Shown: in pieces, positions 24,567 to 32,606 of the stretch
How positions within the stretch are numbered: the first letter of the stretch is position 1
Layout: each line of letters opens with the position of its first letter
From: NORP181 sp047623555
GTDB lineage: Bacteria; Pseudomonadota; Alphaproteobacteria; Rhodobacterales; Rhodobacteraceae
Length of the DNA: 57,850 nucleotides
Assembly: GCA_047623555.1 (NCBI GenBank)
Contig: JBLHMP010000015.1
Coordinates: 1 to 57,850 of the forward strand
Direction of reading: 5' to 3'
The notes under the pieces: generated by a model
Seen by the model: only the letters and a program-made list of their open reading frames with translations
Told to the model about the DNA's origin: nothing
Database searches by the model: none
Translations under genes and position numbers: made by a program

Positions 24567-25580
24567 TTAGTTAGCGGAATAAACGCCGATAAGAGCCTGA
24601 CCGGCATCGCCTGCACGTTCAATATAGGCCGCGACTGAGGGGGCATACATTTGATCGCGGAACGCGGCACGTTCTTCGCCAGAGGCGACACGGATTTTGA
24701 TGTCACTCTGTGAGATTACTTCCAGGGCTTCCTGAACCGCAGCTGCTTTGTGGGTAATCAGATCAGGAACAACTTCGGAGAACGCCTGATTGATCGTATC
24801 GCGATATTCCTCCGGAAGGCTGTTCCACCAAGTTGGATTGAACAGGACCATATCTTCCATTGCGCCATGTTCTGAAATCACCAGATAGTTTTGTACTTCA
24901 AAGAACTTCATACGCTGGATTGTATCAAGCGGGTTTTCCTGACCGTCAACAACGCCGGTTTGCAATGACGTGTACAACTCGCCAAACGGCAGTGCGATTG
25001 CAGAGGCGCCAAGGGCATTGAACTGCTCGATCAGGATCTTTGAATCCATGACGCGGAACTTTTGATCGGCGAATGCCGCAATATCATCCAGTGGGCTGTT
25101 GGAGGTGAAATTTTTCATCCCGTTTGGCCACCATGCAACACCAACAACGCCTTTGTTCGCGAATGTTTCAAGCAGCGCCTGACCGAATGGTCCTTCTCTC
25201 AGGGCTTGAGCCTCTGCAGCGTCTGCAGGCATCAGATAAGGAATATCGAGCACAGAGACAGAGGCGTTAAATCCGCCAAGGAATGCGGCGGGTGAAACGG
25301 TACCTTCGATGGTGCCAAGCTGAACACCTTCGGTCATTACACGCTGATTTCCAAGCTGCCCTTGTGGGAAAATCTGGAATTCGACGGCGCCGTTGGTACG
25401 CTCAGAAACCAGCGCCGCAACGCGTTCTAGATGTACGTGGCGTGATTGCTGGGCGGATTCTAGATGGCCAATTCTGGCAACAAACTCTTGTGCAAACAGG
25501 GGTGCTGATGAAAGTGCAACTGCACCAATAACCAATGCACCAAGGGCTCTGCGTCCCATGTTGATAGAACTAAAATTCAT
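24567..25580 (-). CDS. dctP: TRAP transporter substrate-binding protein (DctP)
   Basis: A 337-residue periplasmic protein. The signal peptide runs MNFSSINMGRRALGALVIGA to AFA/AQ-type cleavage after SSAPLFAQ. DctP features include FQIFPQGQLGNQRVMTEGV, the carboxylate-binding Arg in KFRVMDSKI and ELYTSLQTGVVDGQENPL. The start at 25580 is set by AGGAG seven bases upstream; the longer frame to 25607 lacks such a site. It heads the operon dctP-dctQ-dctM-pyrK-pyrD-amidohydrolase-pyrE and is divergent from the XRE regulator. The invariant Arg argues for an acidic ligand, such as orotate, dihydroorotate or carbamoyl-aspartate. Confidence 0.9.
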   Translation of the reverse strand: MNFSSINMGRRALGALVIGAVALSSAPLFAQEFVARIGHLESAQQSRHVHLERVAALVSERTNGAVEFQIFPQGQLGNQRVMTEGVQLGTIEGTVSPAAFLGGFNASVSVLDIPYLMPADAAEAQALREGPFGQALLETFANKGVVGVAWWPNGMKNFTSNSPLDDIAAFADQKFRVMDSKILIEQFNALGASAIALPFGELYTSLQTGVVDGQENPLDTIQRMKFFEVQNYLVISEHGAMEDMVLFNPTWWNSLPEEYRDTINQAFSEVVPDLITHKAAAVQEALEVISQSDIKIRVASGEERAAFRDQMYAPSVAAYIERAGDAGQALIGVYSAN

Positions 25581-25641
25581 GTGGGTTCTCCTTGCTGAAG
25601 TATACATTCTTGTGGTTTGTTCGTGTCATTGTCAAGAATGT

Positions 25642-25722
25642 TCTCAATATTGAGACAAAAAGCGACTTTTCTTTACACAGCGACGTGTAAGTAGACTACT
25701 GTTTAATTCTAACAATTGAGAC
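25642..25722. promoter_or_regulatory. Probable operator region of the TRAP-pyr operon
   Basis: The gap between dctP and the divergent regulator holds the perfect 14-bp palindrome TCTCAATATTGAGA (25642-25655). Its half-site TTGAGAC is repeated at 25716-25722, just before the regulator start. A second dyad, AGTAGACTACT, lies at 25690-25700. Together they look like sites for the XRE regulator controlling both directions. Confidence 0.5.
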
Positions 25723-25734
25723 GTACGGGTATTT

Positions 25735-26625
25735 ATGACCACACAGTTCCAGGCAATCTCCAAGATCGGTGACCGGCTAAAATCTTACCGGTTGGGCGCA
25801 GGATTAACCCCCGATGATATCGCGCGCGCAACGGGAATTTCCCGCGCCGCTATTTATAGGTATGAATCGGGCCAGCCCATTAGGGTGGATGTTCTTGGCA
25901 AGATCGCTGACTTGTTAAATGTATCTCTGTCATCGTTGTTTGGTGTCGGGTCAGAAAACATCTCTTCCGCCGTTACTTTCTTCGAACGATTGCGGCAAAT
26001 CGAGGCTGTAGCCGATCAGATAACAGTCTTGTTCGGGCCGGTTTCATATCTGATGACGACCGACACCTACGACACAATGCTGGAACGCGCCCTTTTAGAG
26101 AGTGTGCCGAAAGACGCTGCAAACAGAGAAGGATTGGAAAGTGAACTATCAAAGTTGATGGAAATCTTACTTGCGCGCAAAAAGGCGTTCCGTGCCAGAA
26201 AGCCAAGCATTGTAAGTCTGATTTCAGCCTCAGAAATCGAACTATTCCTAGACTATGGGTTTGTAGGAAATGTGATCTCGCCGCCCACGGATCTGGCCGA
26301 ACGGAAAATGGCTGCCATTGTTGAAGTTCAAAATATTATCGATCTTATCAAAGAACAGCCGATCGGTGTCCAAATCGGTATCGTTGTAGACTCGATGCCA
26401 GGCACAAGTTTCCAAATTTTAAGAAGCGGCATGGATGCACAGGTTGCGGTTAGCCCTTTCAGACTTGGATTTTCTCCGAACGTGCGTATTGGCGTAGCGA
26501 CAATCACATCGGCGCAAGAGTCGGTAGATTTGCATCAAAACGTCGCTGAAAACCTTTGGAAACACAGCCTTAAAAGTAATGACGCAGCGAGCTTTCTAGA
26601 GACGTTATTGGCGAAGACCAAGTAA
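25735..26625 (+). CDS. XRE-family transcriptional regulator
   Basis: A 296-residue regulator. Residues about 10-68 form an XRE/cro helix-turn-helix (GDRLKSYRLGAGLTPDDIAR, GISRAAIYRYESGQPIRVDV). The long C-terminal part (about 75-290) has no Cupin motif and is probably an effector-binding domain; it ends in NDAASFLETLLAKTK. It diverges from the TRAP-pyr operon with 127 bases between them, the classic arrangement for a local regulator. The effector is unknown, and orotate or a related pyrimidine is the natural candidate from context. Confidence 0.75.
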   Translation: MTTQFQAISKIGDRLKSYRLGAGLTPDDIARATGISRAAIYRYESGQPIRVDVLGKIADLLNVSLSSLFGVGSENISSAVTFFERLRQIEAVADQITVLFGPVSYLMTTDTYDTMLERALLESVPKDAANREGLESELSKLMEILLARKKAFRARKPSIVSLISASEIELFLDYGFVGNVISPPTDLAERKMAAIVEVQNIIDLIKEQPIGVQIGIVVDSMPGTSFQILRSGMDAQVAVSPFRLGFSPNVRIGVATITSAQESVDLHQNVAENLWKHSLKSNDAASFLETLLAKTK

Positions 26626-26953
26626 CCTGCGCCCGCAACCGGATCCTTTTGCTGGTAGATAAGAGGTGGCCCCAGCAATTCGACCAGTTTACAGCCAAGT
26701 AAAGGTGGACCAGGGTTTCATTTAGGCTGCTGATCTCATGGGTTCCATTTTTCTGTCATAGGCTTCATCTGGGGTCAATATTCCGTGCGTGGAATGTGGC
26801 CGTTATGCATTGTAGTACGCGATCCATTTTTCAATCCCGGCGCGCGTTTCTGAACCGGTTTCAAATGGATTGAGATAGATGCATTCATATTTCAGGGAGT
26901 GCCAAATTCGTTCGATCATCAGGTTGTCGATCCAGCGACCTTTACCGTCCATG

Positions 26954-26992
26954 CACTGCCCGGCAGCGCATGTTTACATGCGTGAGAGGGGC
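26954..26992. repeat. Palindromic element, copy B, inside the IS3 remnant
   Basis: The sequence begins CACTGCCCGGCAG, has the 7-bp stem CGCATGT/ACATGCG with a TT loop (26967-26982), and ends GTGAGAGGGGC. It replaces the part of the transposase that should encode TDQGSQF and following residues. Its flanks match copy A at 27048-27088, while the stem sequence differs. Confidence 0.55.
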
Positions 26993-27047
26993 TGTTCATT
27001 ATCGCTGGTTTCCCATATTTTGCGATGGCCTCTTTCAGGGCTTTAAC

Positions 27048-27088
27048 CACTGTCGGCAGGCGATTGCAAAGCAATCTGCCGAGAGGGC
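27048..27088. repeat. Palindromic element, copy A, inserted in frame in the IS3 remnant
   Basis: The sequence begins CACTGTCGGCAG, has the stem GATTGC/GCAATC around an AAA loop plus an outer TCGGCA/TGCCGA stem, and ends GAGAGGGC. In the transposase frame it adds PLGRLLCNRLPTV (39 bases) between SIEADFC and VKALKEA, without breaking the frame. Copy B shares the CACTG-CGGCAG start and GAGAGGG end. Confidence 0.55.
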
Positions 27089-27481
27089 AAAAGTCGGCCT
27101 CTATGCTGTTTGGCAACCGCCAGCTTAGAACTTTACGGCTGAACCAGTCCATGATTGCGACCAGATACAGAAACCCCCGCCGCATAGGGATGTAGGTAAT
27201 ATCAACGCACCAGACTTGGTTGGGCCGGTCAATCGTCAGCCCCCGGAGCAAGTAAGGGTAAATCTTATGCTGGGGGTGTTTCTTGCTCGTGTTTAGCGTT
27301 CGATTAATAGGAACCAATCGCATAAACCGCATCAGACGGCGAACCACTGACCGGCAGGTGACCCCAAGAGCATCCAAATCGCGCATCACCGTCTTGGCTC
27401 TGACAGTGGTGAAGACTTGTCCGCCATTCGGGTGATCCCAATGGTTGTGGCTTTGGAACTCACCTCACCCGAATACGGGCA

Positions 27482-28282
27482 TCACGACCCCTCAAAAACC
27501 GGGGGCCGGCCCTCCAACAGCGCAACAACTGCTTCGCGTTGATCACTGGTATTTTGCACAAGCGATTGATAGCTGGCCGCGAGATCCAAAGCTGCTTCGA
27601 GAGGGACAGTGGCGGATTGTCGTAACAGACGTTTATTCAGCCGGATACTCTTTGGTGCAAACGAGGTGATTTGCCTGGCGATCTCCCAAGCCTTTTCCAA
27701 AAGGTTTTCCGGATCGGCCAGATGTGTAACAAGGCCCCAGTCTTTTGCTTGCTCGCCATTCAGAACACAGCACGTCAGCGCCATTTCCATCGCCTTTGCC
27801 GCGCCAATCACCCGCGGTAGATACCATGCACCACCGTCCCCCGATACCAGGCCAACACGCAGGAAACTTTCGGCAAATGTTGCGGTTGTGGATGCAATTC
27901 GAATATCGCACATCGTTGCCAAATCCATACCTGCGCCAATTGCATGGCCATTCACGGCGGCGATGGCGGGCACATCAAGCTGGTGGAAAAGGCGGGGCAA
28001 TTGCTGGATATTATTGCGATAGCCTTCCTGCATCTCTAACGGAGTTCCTGCAAACATCGGATGGCTGCGGTCACGCATCTCTTTGATGTTGCCGCCAGAG
28101 CTGAATGATTTCCCTGCACCCGTCAGGATAATACAGCCCAGCGATGTGTCAGCATTTGCGCAAGACAAAAAATCGACAAGTCCGTTAATGATATCATCAG
28201 ACAGGGCATTGCGGCTGTCGGGGCGGTTCAGGGTCACGAGCGCTATTGGCCCTTTCCGTTCGATCAAAACTGGGTCGCTCAT
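27482..28282 (-). CDS. Enoyl-CoA hydratase/isomerase family protein
   Basis: A 266-residue crotonase-fold protein. The oxyanion-hole segments are SSGGNIKEM and NGHAIGAGMDLATMCDIRIA, followed by FAESFLRVGLVSGDGGAWYL. The second of the usual Glu pair is replaced by Asp/Gly in VSGDGG, so simple hydratase activity is not certain; isomerase or hydrolase roles exist in the fold. It is the last gene of an IclR-led minus-strand operon, coupled to the acyl-CoA dehydrogenase by a 4-base overlap. Its stop lies about 90 bases from the IS3 remnant. Confidence 0.82.
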   Translation of the reverse strand: MSDPVLIERKGPIALVTLNRPDSRNALSDDIINGLVDFLSCANADTSLGCIILTGAGKSFSSGGNIKEMRDRSHPMFAGTPLEMQEGYRNNIQQLPRLFHQLDVPAIAAVNGHAIGAGMDLATMCDIRIASTTATFAESFLRVGLVSGDGGAWYLPRVIGAAKAMEMALTCCVLNGEQAKDWGLVTHLADPENLLEKAWEIARQITSFAPKSIRLNKRLLRQSATVPLEAALDLAASYQSLVQNTSDQREAVVALLEGRPPVFEGS

Positions 28283-29223
28283 GCGGATTCCTTTTCATTT
28301 GTTATATAGGCCCAAAGCCCGTCTGGTGCGGCGCAGGCTGCGCGACCGATTGCCAAATCACAGTCAATCTGACGTCCCCAGGAATCGCGCCACTGCCACA
28401 GTTTTTTGGTAAAGTGGTGCAGCTCGTGCTCTTCGGTGAAACCGATTGCGCCCAAGACTTGATGGGCCGTGGCGGCAATCTTGGTGGCGGCCACGCCCGC
28501 TTGTGCCTTGGCGGAATTTGACAAGAGCAGACGTCCCTTGCCAGCGTCATGGGCGTCCAATGCACTGGCCAATGCCGCCTCGGTTATTGTCAGTTCACTG
28601 GTGGCTTCGGCCAACTGGTGCTGGATGGCCTGAAACTTTTTCAAAGGGCGGCCAAACTGGCTGCGGGTTTCAACGTGGTCGATGGCAATTTCCATGATCC
28701 GCGCCATTGCTCCGGTCATCGCGGCAGTCGTCAGCAAGGCACCCATCGTCATTATCGCGTCATCATGGTTTGCATCAGTGTTCTCTAACCTGCACCATTG
28801 TGCGTCGGGAATAGATCGGAACGAATGCGCTTTGTCTGCCGCCACTGTCCTATTCTCTGAGCCGTTTCCGATCCTGATGGATTGTGTTGTTTTCAATATC
28901 GGAGCCGTTGCCAGATTGCCGTGCGCGAGGCTAATACGTGAGGGATCACCCGGTAAGTCAAGGACCGGCAAGAGGAGCATTTCGACAATCGGCAAAGGGG
29001 TTGCGTGCCAGCCACAGCGCCAGGCGACACATGCGGCATCTGTCAATGATCCCCCCAGGCCGCCGTTTTCTTCACCTGCCAAGACAAGCGTAAAACCGGC
29101 TTCTATCATCTTGGCCATCAGCGTGTCAGGCAGGTCGGACGCGTTGCGCGCCATTGCATCGGGTAACTGGCGTCGCAACAGGCGATCAAGTGCATCATCA
29201 AGCAGTCGTGCAGTGTCACTCAT
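28279..29223 (-). CDS. Short acyl-CoA dehydrogenase subunit lacking a catalytic base
   Basis: A 314-residue protein, clearly shorter than the usual 380-400 of the family. It keeps the helical C-terminal domain (VETRSQFGRPLKKFQAIQHQ, LGAIGFTEEHELHHFTKKLW) but has a short middle domain. At the position where IVD-type dehydrogenases have the catalytic Glu (ER[LST]), it reads TGAMARIMEIAI, and the MCAD-type C-terminal EGT motif is absent. It overlaps the 391-residue dehydrogenase upstream by 4 bases. By analogy with heterotetrameric steroid side-chain dehydrogenases it is probably the non-catalytic or structural partner of that protein. Confidence 0.78.
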   Translation of the reverse strand: MSDTARLLDDALDRLLRRQLPDAMARNASDLPDTLMAKMIEAGFTLVLAGEENGGLGGSLTDAACVAWRCGWHATPLPIVEMLLLPVLDLPGDPSRISLAHGNLATAPILKTTQSIRIGNGSENRTVAADKAHSFRSIPDAQWCRLENTDANHDDAIMTMGALLTTAAMTGAMARIMEIAIDHVETRSQFGRPLKKFQAIQHQLAEATSELTITEAALASALDAHDAGKGRLLLSNSAKAQAGVAATKIAATAHQVLGAIGFTEEHELHHFTKKLWQWRDSWGRQIDCDLAIGRAACAAPDGLWAYITNEKESA

Positions 29224-30395
29224 CTCAGACCCATTTCTCTGGCTATGATACCTTTAAGGATTTCGCGTGTGCCTCCGCGCAGGCTGAAGGACGGCGCGCT
29301 AAGTATGGCAGTGGCAAGCGCGCCTTGCCCCGGATTGCCGTTACTTGAGGGGGTGAGGTCCAGAACCCGGCGGGCAACTTCGGGAATTTCCTGCTCTAGC
29401 GCGGTTCCCATTTCTTTCATAATGGGGGCCATACCACCAATTTCCTGCCCGGCCCAAAGGCGTCGATTGATGCGCAGCGATAGCTGCCTGACCGCTGATA
29501 ACCTGCCTGTCAGTCGGCCAATCTCAGCCGCTGCAAGTCGGTCGGGATCACGCCCGGCCATCTGCGCCATGACAGATAGCAAAACAAAGGTGGACAGAAT
29601 ACGATCCGGGCCGCTGCGTTCGAACGCGAGTTCTTCGTTCACCAGGCGCCAGCCGTCACCTTCCTGGCCCAGAATGTGATCGTCAGGAACAAAAGCGCCG
29701 TCAAAAATGACCTCGTTCAGCTCGTCCTCGCCGCGTAGATCGCGCAGGGGGCGTGTGGTGATTGCCGTGTCGTCCATCGGGATCACGAGTTGTGACAACC
29801 CGTCATAGCGCCCTTCGCCCTGTGGGGATGTGCGACACAAGGCAATGGCATATTCGGCGTGTTGCGCATTGGTGGTCCAGACTTTTTGCCCATAAATCCG
29901 ATAGCCACCATCAACTTTTTCGGCGCGGGTGCGAATAGAGGACAGGTCTGATCCGCTGTCAGGTTCGCTCATTCCGATGCAGAACGTACAATTCCCCGAT
30001 GCAATGCGCGGCAGGATCTCGTCCTTTAGGCGCTCGGATCCATTGCGCAGGATTTGTGGCCCACTTTGGCGATCCGCGATCCAATGTGATCCTTGCGGTG
30101 CGCCGGCCGCCAGCAGCTCTTCGCACACCACATAGCGTTCATATGCGGTTCTTTCGTGGCCACCATATTGGCTGGGAAAGGTCATTGCAATGTATCCGGC
30201 TTCGGCACACCGCAGGGAAAACTCCCGGCTCCACGTGGTCCATGTCTGGCGACCGGGCCGGATTGTGCCGCGTTCAGTCTCTCGTTGCACAAAGGCCCGC
30301 ACTTCGGCGCGCAACGCTGCCTCGTCTATCGCGTCGTCTATGGCTTCGTATGGCGGGGCAGCTTCGAAATTCGGGAACAGGCGGGGGATGGTCAT
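29220..30395 (-). CDS. Acyl-CoA dehydrogenase, large partner
   Basis: A 391-residue FAD enzyme with the N-terminal helical domain, the FAD/substrate segment FCIGMSEPDSGSDLSSIRTR, VWTTNAQHA, and a probable catalytic Glu in ELAFERSGPDR. The C-terminus SLRGGTREILKGIIAREMG has RGGT in place of EGT, as in IVD-like and heteromeric types. It forms a pair with the short subunit downstream (overlap at 29220). The operon is led by an IclR regulator and ends in an enoyl-CoA hydratase, so it carries out an alpha,beta-dehydrogenation followed by hydration of a CoA ester. Confidence 0.86.
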   Translation of the reverse strand: MTIPRLFPNFEAAPPYEAIDDAIDEAALRAEVRAFVQRETERGTIRPGRQTWTTWSREFSLRCAEAGYIAMTFPSQYGGHERTAYERYVVCEELLAAGAPQGSHWIADRQSGPQILRNGSERLKDEILPRIASGNCTFCIGMSEPDSGSDLSSIRTRAEKVDGGYRIYGQKVWTTNAQHAEYAIALCRTSPQGEGRYDGLSQLVIPMDDTAITTRPLRDLRGEDELNEVIFDGAFVPDDHILGQEGDGWRLVNEELAFERSGPDRILSTFVLLSVMAQMAGRDPDRLAAAEIGRLTGRLSAVRQLSLRINRRLWAGQEIGGMAPIMKEMGTALEQEIPEVARRVLDLTPSSNGNPGQGALATAILSAPSFSLRGGTREILKGIIAREMGLR

Positions 30396-30457
30396 GGGTT
30401 CGCTTTCGGTTTGATGGTGGGCCTTGCGGGCATTATTTATTGTTTCCCCAAGGCACT

Positions 30458-31234
30458 TCAGTCGCTTAGGCGATGCAGGTTTGGCAAATTATCGCGAATA
30501 TAGTTGGCTCCAAAGTGCCGCCCAATGGCTGCATGAATTTTCTCTGCGGTGTCGTCCATTTGGTCTTCTACTCGGAAAAGGGGGCCCGCAACGGTTACCG
30601 AATAGGCTGATCCATTGATTGTTAGCGGAACAGAAACCCCGCCCAGATCCTTGCTGTAGGATGAGGCGCTGCAAAACCAGCCGCGTTTCAGGGACACATC
30701 CATGTTTTTTGTGACTTCCTGAACACTCATCGGCGTTCCCGGGCCGTAGCGGACAAAGGTTGCTTTATTCAGGATCGACGTGATTTGTGGTTTTGACATC
30801 TGGCTCATGATGGCCTGCCCCGACGCGGTAAGATGTATAGGAACCTGTTTGCCGACATCGGCGGTATAACGGACCGGATGCGCAGACTGAAGGACGGCCA
30901 GAAACACCGCTTGCTGGCCGTTGGGGGCTGCAAGCCAGACGGTTTCTCCGCTGGTCTGGGCCAGATCCTCCATCAGATTGATGGCCGATTCAGGTAGTGG
31001 ATTCGCGGTGGTAATTTCGCGGGCCAGGACCAGCCACCGAGGTGTGGGATAGAATCCGCCACGTGGTTTGGGTTCGTATAGATAGCCGCGTTTGACCAGC
31101 GTTGAGATAAGATTAAACGTGCTGGACCGTGGCCATCCCAAATCGGCAGATATCTCTGAGAGGCTCGCAACTCGTTGAATACGTCCGAAATATTCCAGTA
31201 AATCCAGGACGTTCTCAGCCTGTTTTACGATCAT
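30458..31234 (-). CDS. IclR-family transcriptional regulator
   Basis: A 258-residue regulator. The N-terminal winged helix reads AENVLDLLEYFGRIQRVASL, SADLGWPRSSTFNLISTLVK and RGYLYEPKPRGGFYPTPRWL. The effector domain contains HLTASGQAIMSQMSKPQI and FCSASSYSKDLGGVSVPLTI. IclR proteins bind small acids or CoA-pathway intermediates. It is divergent from the CaiB-type gene at 31365, with a 13-bp dyad between, and lies 63 bases upstream of the dehydrogenase pair. It probably regulates both sides. Confidence 0.88.
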   Translation of the reverse strand: MIVKQAENVLDLLEYFGRIQRVASLSEISADLGWPRSSTFNLISTLVKRGYLYEPKPRGGFYPTPRWLVLAREITTANPLPESAINLMEDLAQTSGETVWLAAPNGQQAVFLAVLQSAHPVRYTADVGKQVPIHLTASGQAIMSQMSKPQITSILNKATFVRYGPGTPMSVQEVTKNMDVSLKRGWFCSASSYSKDLGGVSVPLTINGSAYSVTVAGPLFRVEDQMDDTAEKIHAAIGRHFGANYIRDNLPNLHRLSD

Positions 31235-31295
31235 AGCTGCCTGCCCCTGTCTGTGACCCTGCCGGATTGGAATACATTTCCTGCTTGACTTGTGA

Positions 31296-31308
31296 TCGCA
31301 TATTGCGA
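31296..31308. promoter_or_regulatory. Dyad TCGCA-TAT-TGCGA, candidate IclR operator
   Basis: A 5-3-5 inverted repeat in the 130-base gap between the divergent IclR regulator and CaiB-type gene. Size and spacing suit an IclR-family site. Support is positional only. Confidence 0.45.
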
Positions 31309-31364
31309 AAATGTCCAGTATAAAAGACTAATAATTCACGTAGGTGGACAATATGGAGAACACC

Positions 31365-32585
31365 ATGGGGCCACTTTCCGGCATGCGCATCATTGATGTC
31401 ACCTCGGTTTTGATGGGGCCATACGCGACTCAGATGCTGGGCGATTTTGGCGCTGACATTGTGAAAATCGAGTCTCCGGATGGGGATCTGGTTCGCCAGA
31501 TCGGCCCCGCACGCAATCCGGGCATGGGGCCGCCCTTTCTGAATGCGAACCGATCCAAGCGTTCTATCACCCTGGATCTGAAGAACCCGGATGCGCGGCA
31601 AACGTTGCTGCGCTTGTGCGAAACGGCGGATGTTCTGGTCTATAACGTGCGGCCCAAAGCGATGGCGCGGTTGGGTCTTTCTTATAAAGATGTGGCGGCG
31701 GTTAATCCCAGGATCATCTATGCGGGCCTTGTTGGATATGCTCAGGATGGCCCCTATGCATCCCGCCCGGCCTATGACGATCTTATTCAAGGGCTGTCGA
31801 CGATCCCCCATCTTTTTTCGCGCGCGAATGATGGCGAGCCACGGTATGTGCCGACCGCGATGGCCGACCGTGTTGTGGGGCTTGTGGCGGTAAGTGCCAT
31901 ACTGGCGTCGATCATTGAACGCGACCAAAGCGGCAAGGGGCAGAAAGTCGATATTCCGATGTTCGAAACCATGGTCAGTTTTGTGATGAGCGATCACTTG
32001 GGCGGTCTTACATTTGATCCGCCGCTTGATCAGGGCGGCTATGCGCGTCAGCTTTCGCCGGACAGGCGGCCCTATAAAACGAAAGACGGGTATATCTGTG
32101 CGTTGGTGTATACTGATGGGCACTGGCGGCGTTTTTTCACGGCTATCGGGCGGCCTGATGTGCCTGATACCGATCCTCGTTATCTGACGTTCACGTCGCG
32201 AATGGCGCATATCGACGAGGTGTATGGCGAACTTTCCGACATCCTACTGACCCGCACCACAGCAGAGTGGATAACCTTGTTGGAAAAGGCAGACGTGCCT
32301 GCAATGCCGATGCACGATTTTCAGGGGGTGATGAATGATCCCCACCTGAAAGCCACTGGGTTTTTCCAGGATGTCGAACATCCGACAGAGGGCAGTATCA
32401 AACAGATGGCAGTTTCAACCAAATGGTCCCGCACCCCGGCCAACCCAACCCGTCTTGCCCCGCAACAAGGTCAGCACGGCACAGAAATCCTGCGCGAAGC
32501 GGGCTTTGGTGATGATGAGATCAGGGCGCTTGCTGAGTCGGGCGCAATGGGCAAGGTGGACGGTTCTGCTGTACCCAAAGTTTGA
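31365..32585 (+). CDS. CaiB/BaiF family CoA-transferase
   Basis: A 406-residue class III CoA-transferase. The N-terminus is LSGMRIIDVTSVLMGPYATQ and MLGDFGADIVKIESPDGDLV. Further on come NRSKRSITLDLKNPDARQTL and YDDLIQGLSTI, whose Asp aligns with the catalytic Asp of formyl-CoA transferase. It moves CoA between a carboxylic acid and an acyl-CoA donor, activating the growth substrate without ATP. Three starts compete (31344, 31353, 31365). The last has GGAG six bases upstream and gives a family-like N-terminus. The acyl-CoA dehydrogenase follows after 21 bases in the same operon. Confidence 0.86.
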   Translation: MGPLSGMRIIDVTSVLMGPYATQMLGDFGADIVKIESPDGDLVRQIGPARNPGMGPPFLNANRSKRSITLDLKNPDARQTLLRLCETADVLVYNVRPKAMARLGLSYKDVAAVNPRIIYAGLVGYAQDGPYASRPAYDDLIQGLSTIPHLFSRANDGEPRYVPTAMADRVVGLVAVSAILASIIERDQSGKGQKVDIPMFETMVSFVMSDHLGGLTFDPPLDQGGYARQLSPDRRPYKTKDGYICALVYTDGHWRRFFTAIGRPDVPDTDPRYLTFTSRMAHIDEVYGELSDILLTRTTAEWITLLEKADVPAMPMHDFQGVMNDPHLKATGFFQDVEHPTEGSIKQMAVSTKWSRTPANPTRLAPQQGQHGTEILREAGFGDDEIRALAESGAMGKVDGSAVPKV

Positions 32586-32606
32586 CAGGATCAAGAGGAG
32601 AGTAGA

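Larger units (their letters stand above)
26722..27389 (-). pseudogene. IS3-family transposase (orfB) remnant with two palindromic insertions
   Basis: On the minus strand the frame reads RRLMRFMRLVPINRTLNTSK, IYPYLLRGLTIDRPNQVWCV, DITYIPMRRGFLYLVAIMDW and FSRKVLSWRLPNSIEADFC. It resumes with KALKEAIAKYGKPAIMN and later, in another frame, MDGKGRWIDNLMIERIWHSL, KYECIYLNPFETGSE, WIAYYNA, a TAA and RPHST, to a stop at 26722-26724. It is the catalytic half of OrfB. The orfA part and N-terminus are missing at the side touching the enoyl-CoA hydratase gene. It is inactivated by a nonsense codon, a frame change and two short insertions (listed separately). It separates the pyr operon from the CoA-ester region. 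Confidence 0.85.

Noticed and set aside
31215..32210. A 331-residue minus-strand open frame
   Set aside because: It is antisense to the CaiB-type gene; its Arg/His/Gln-rich composition is typical of a complementary-strand shadow.
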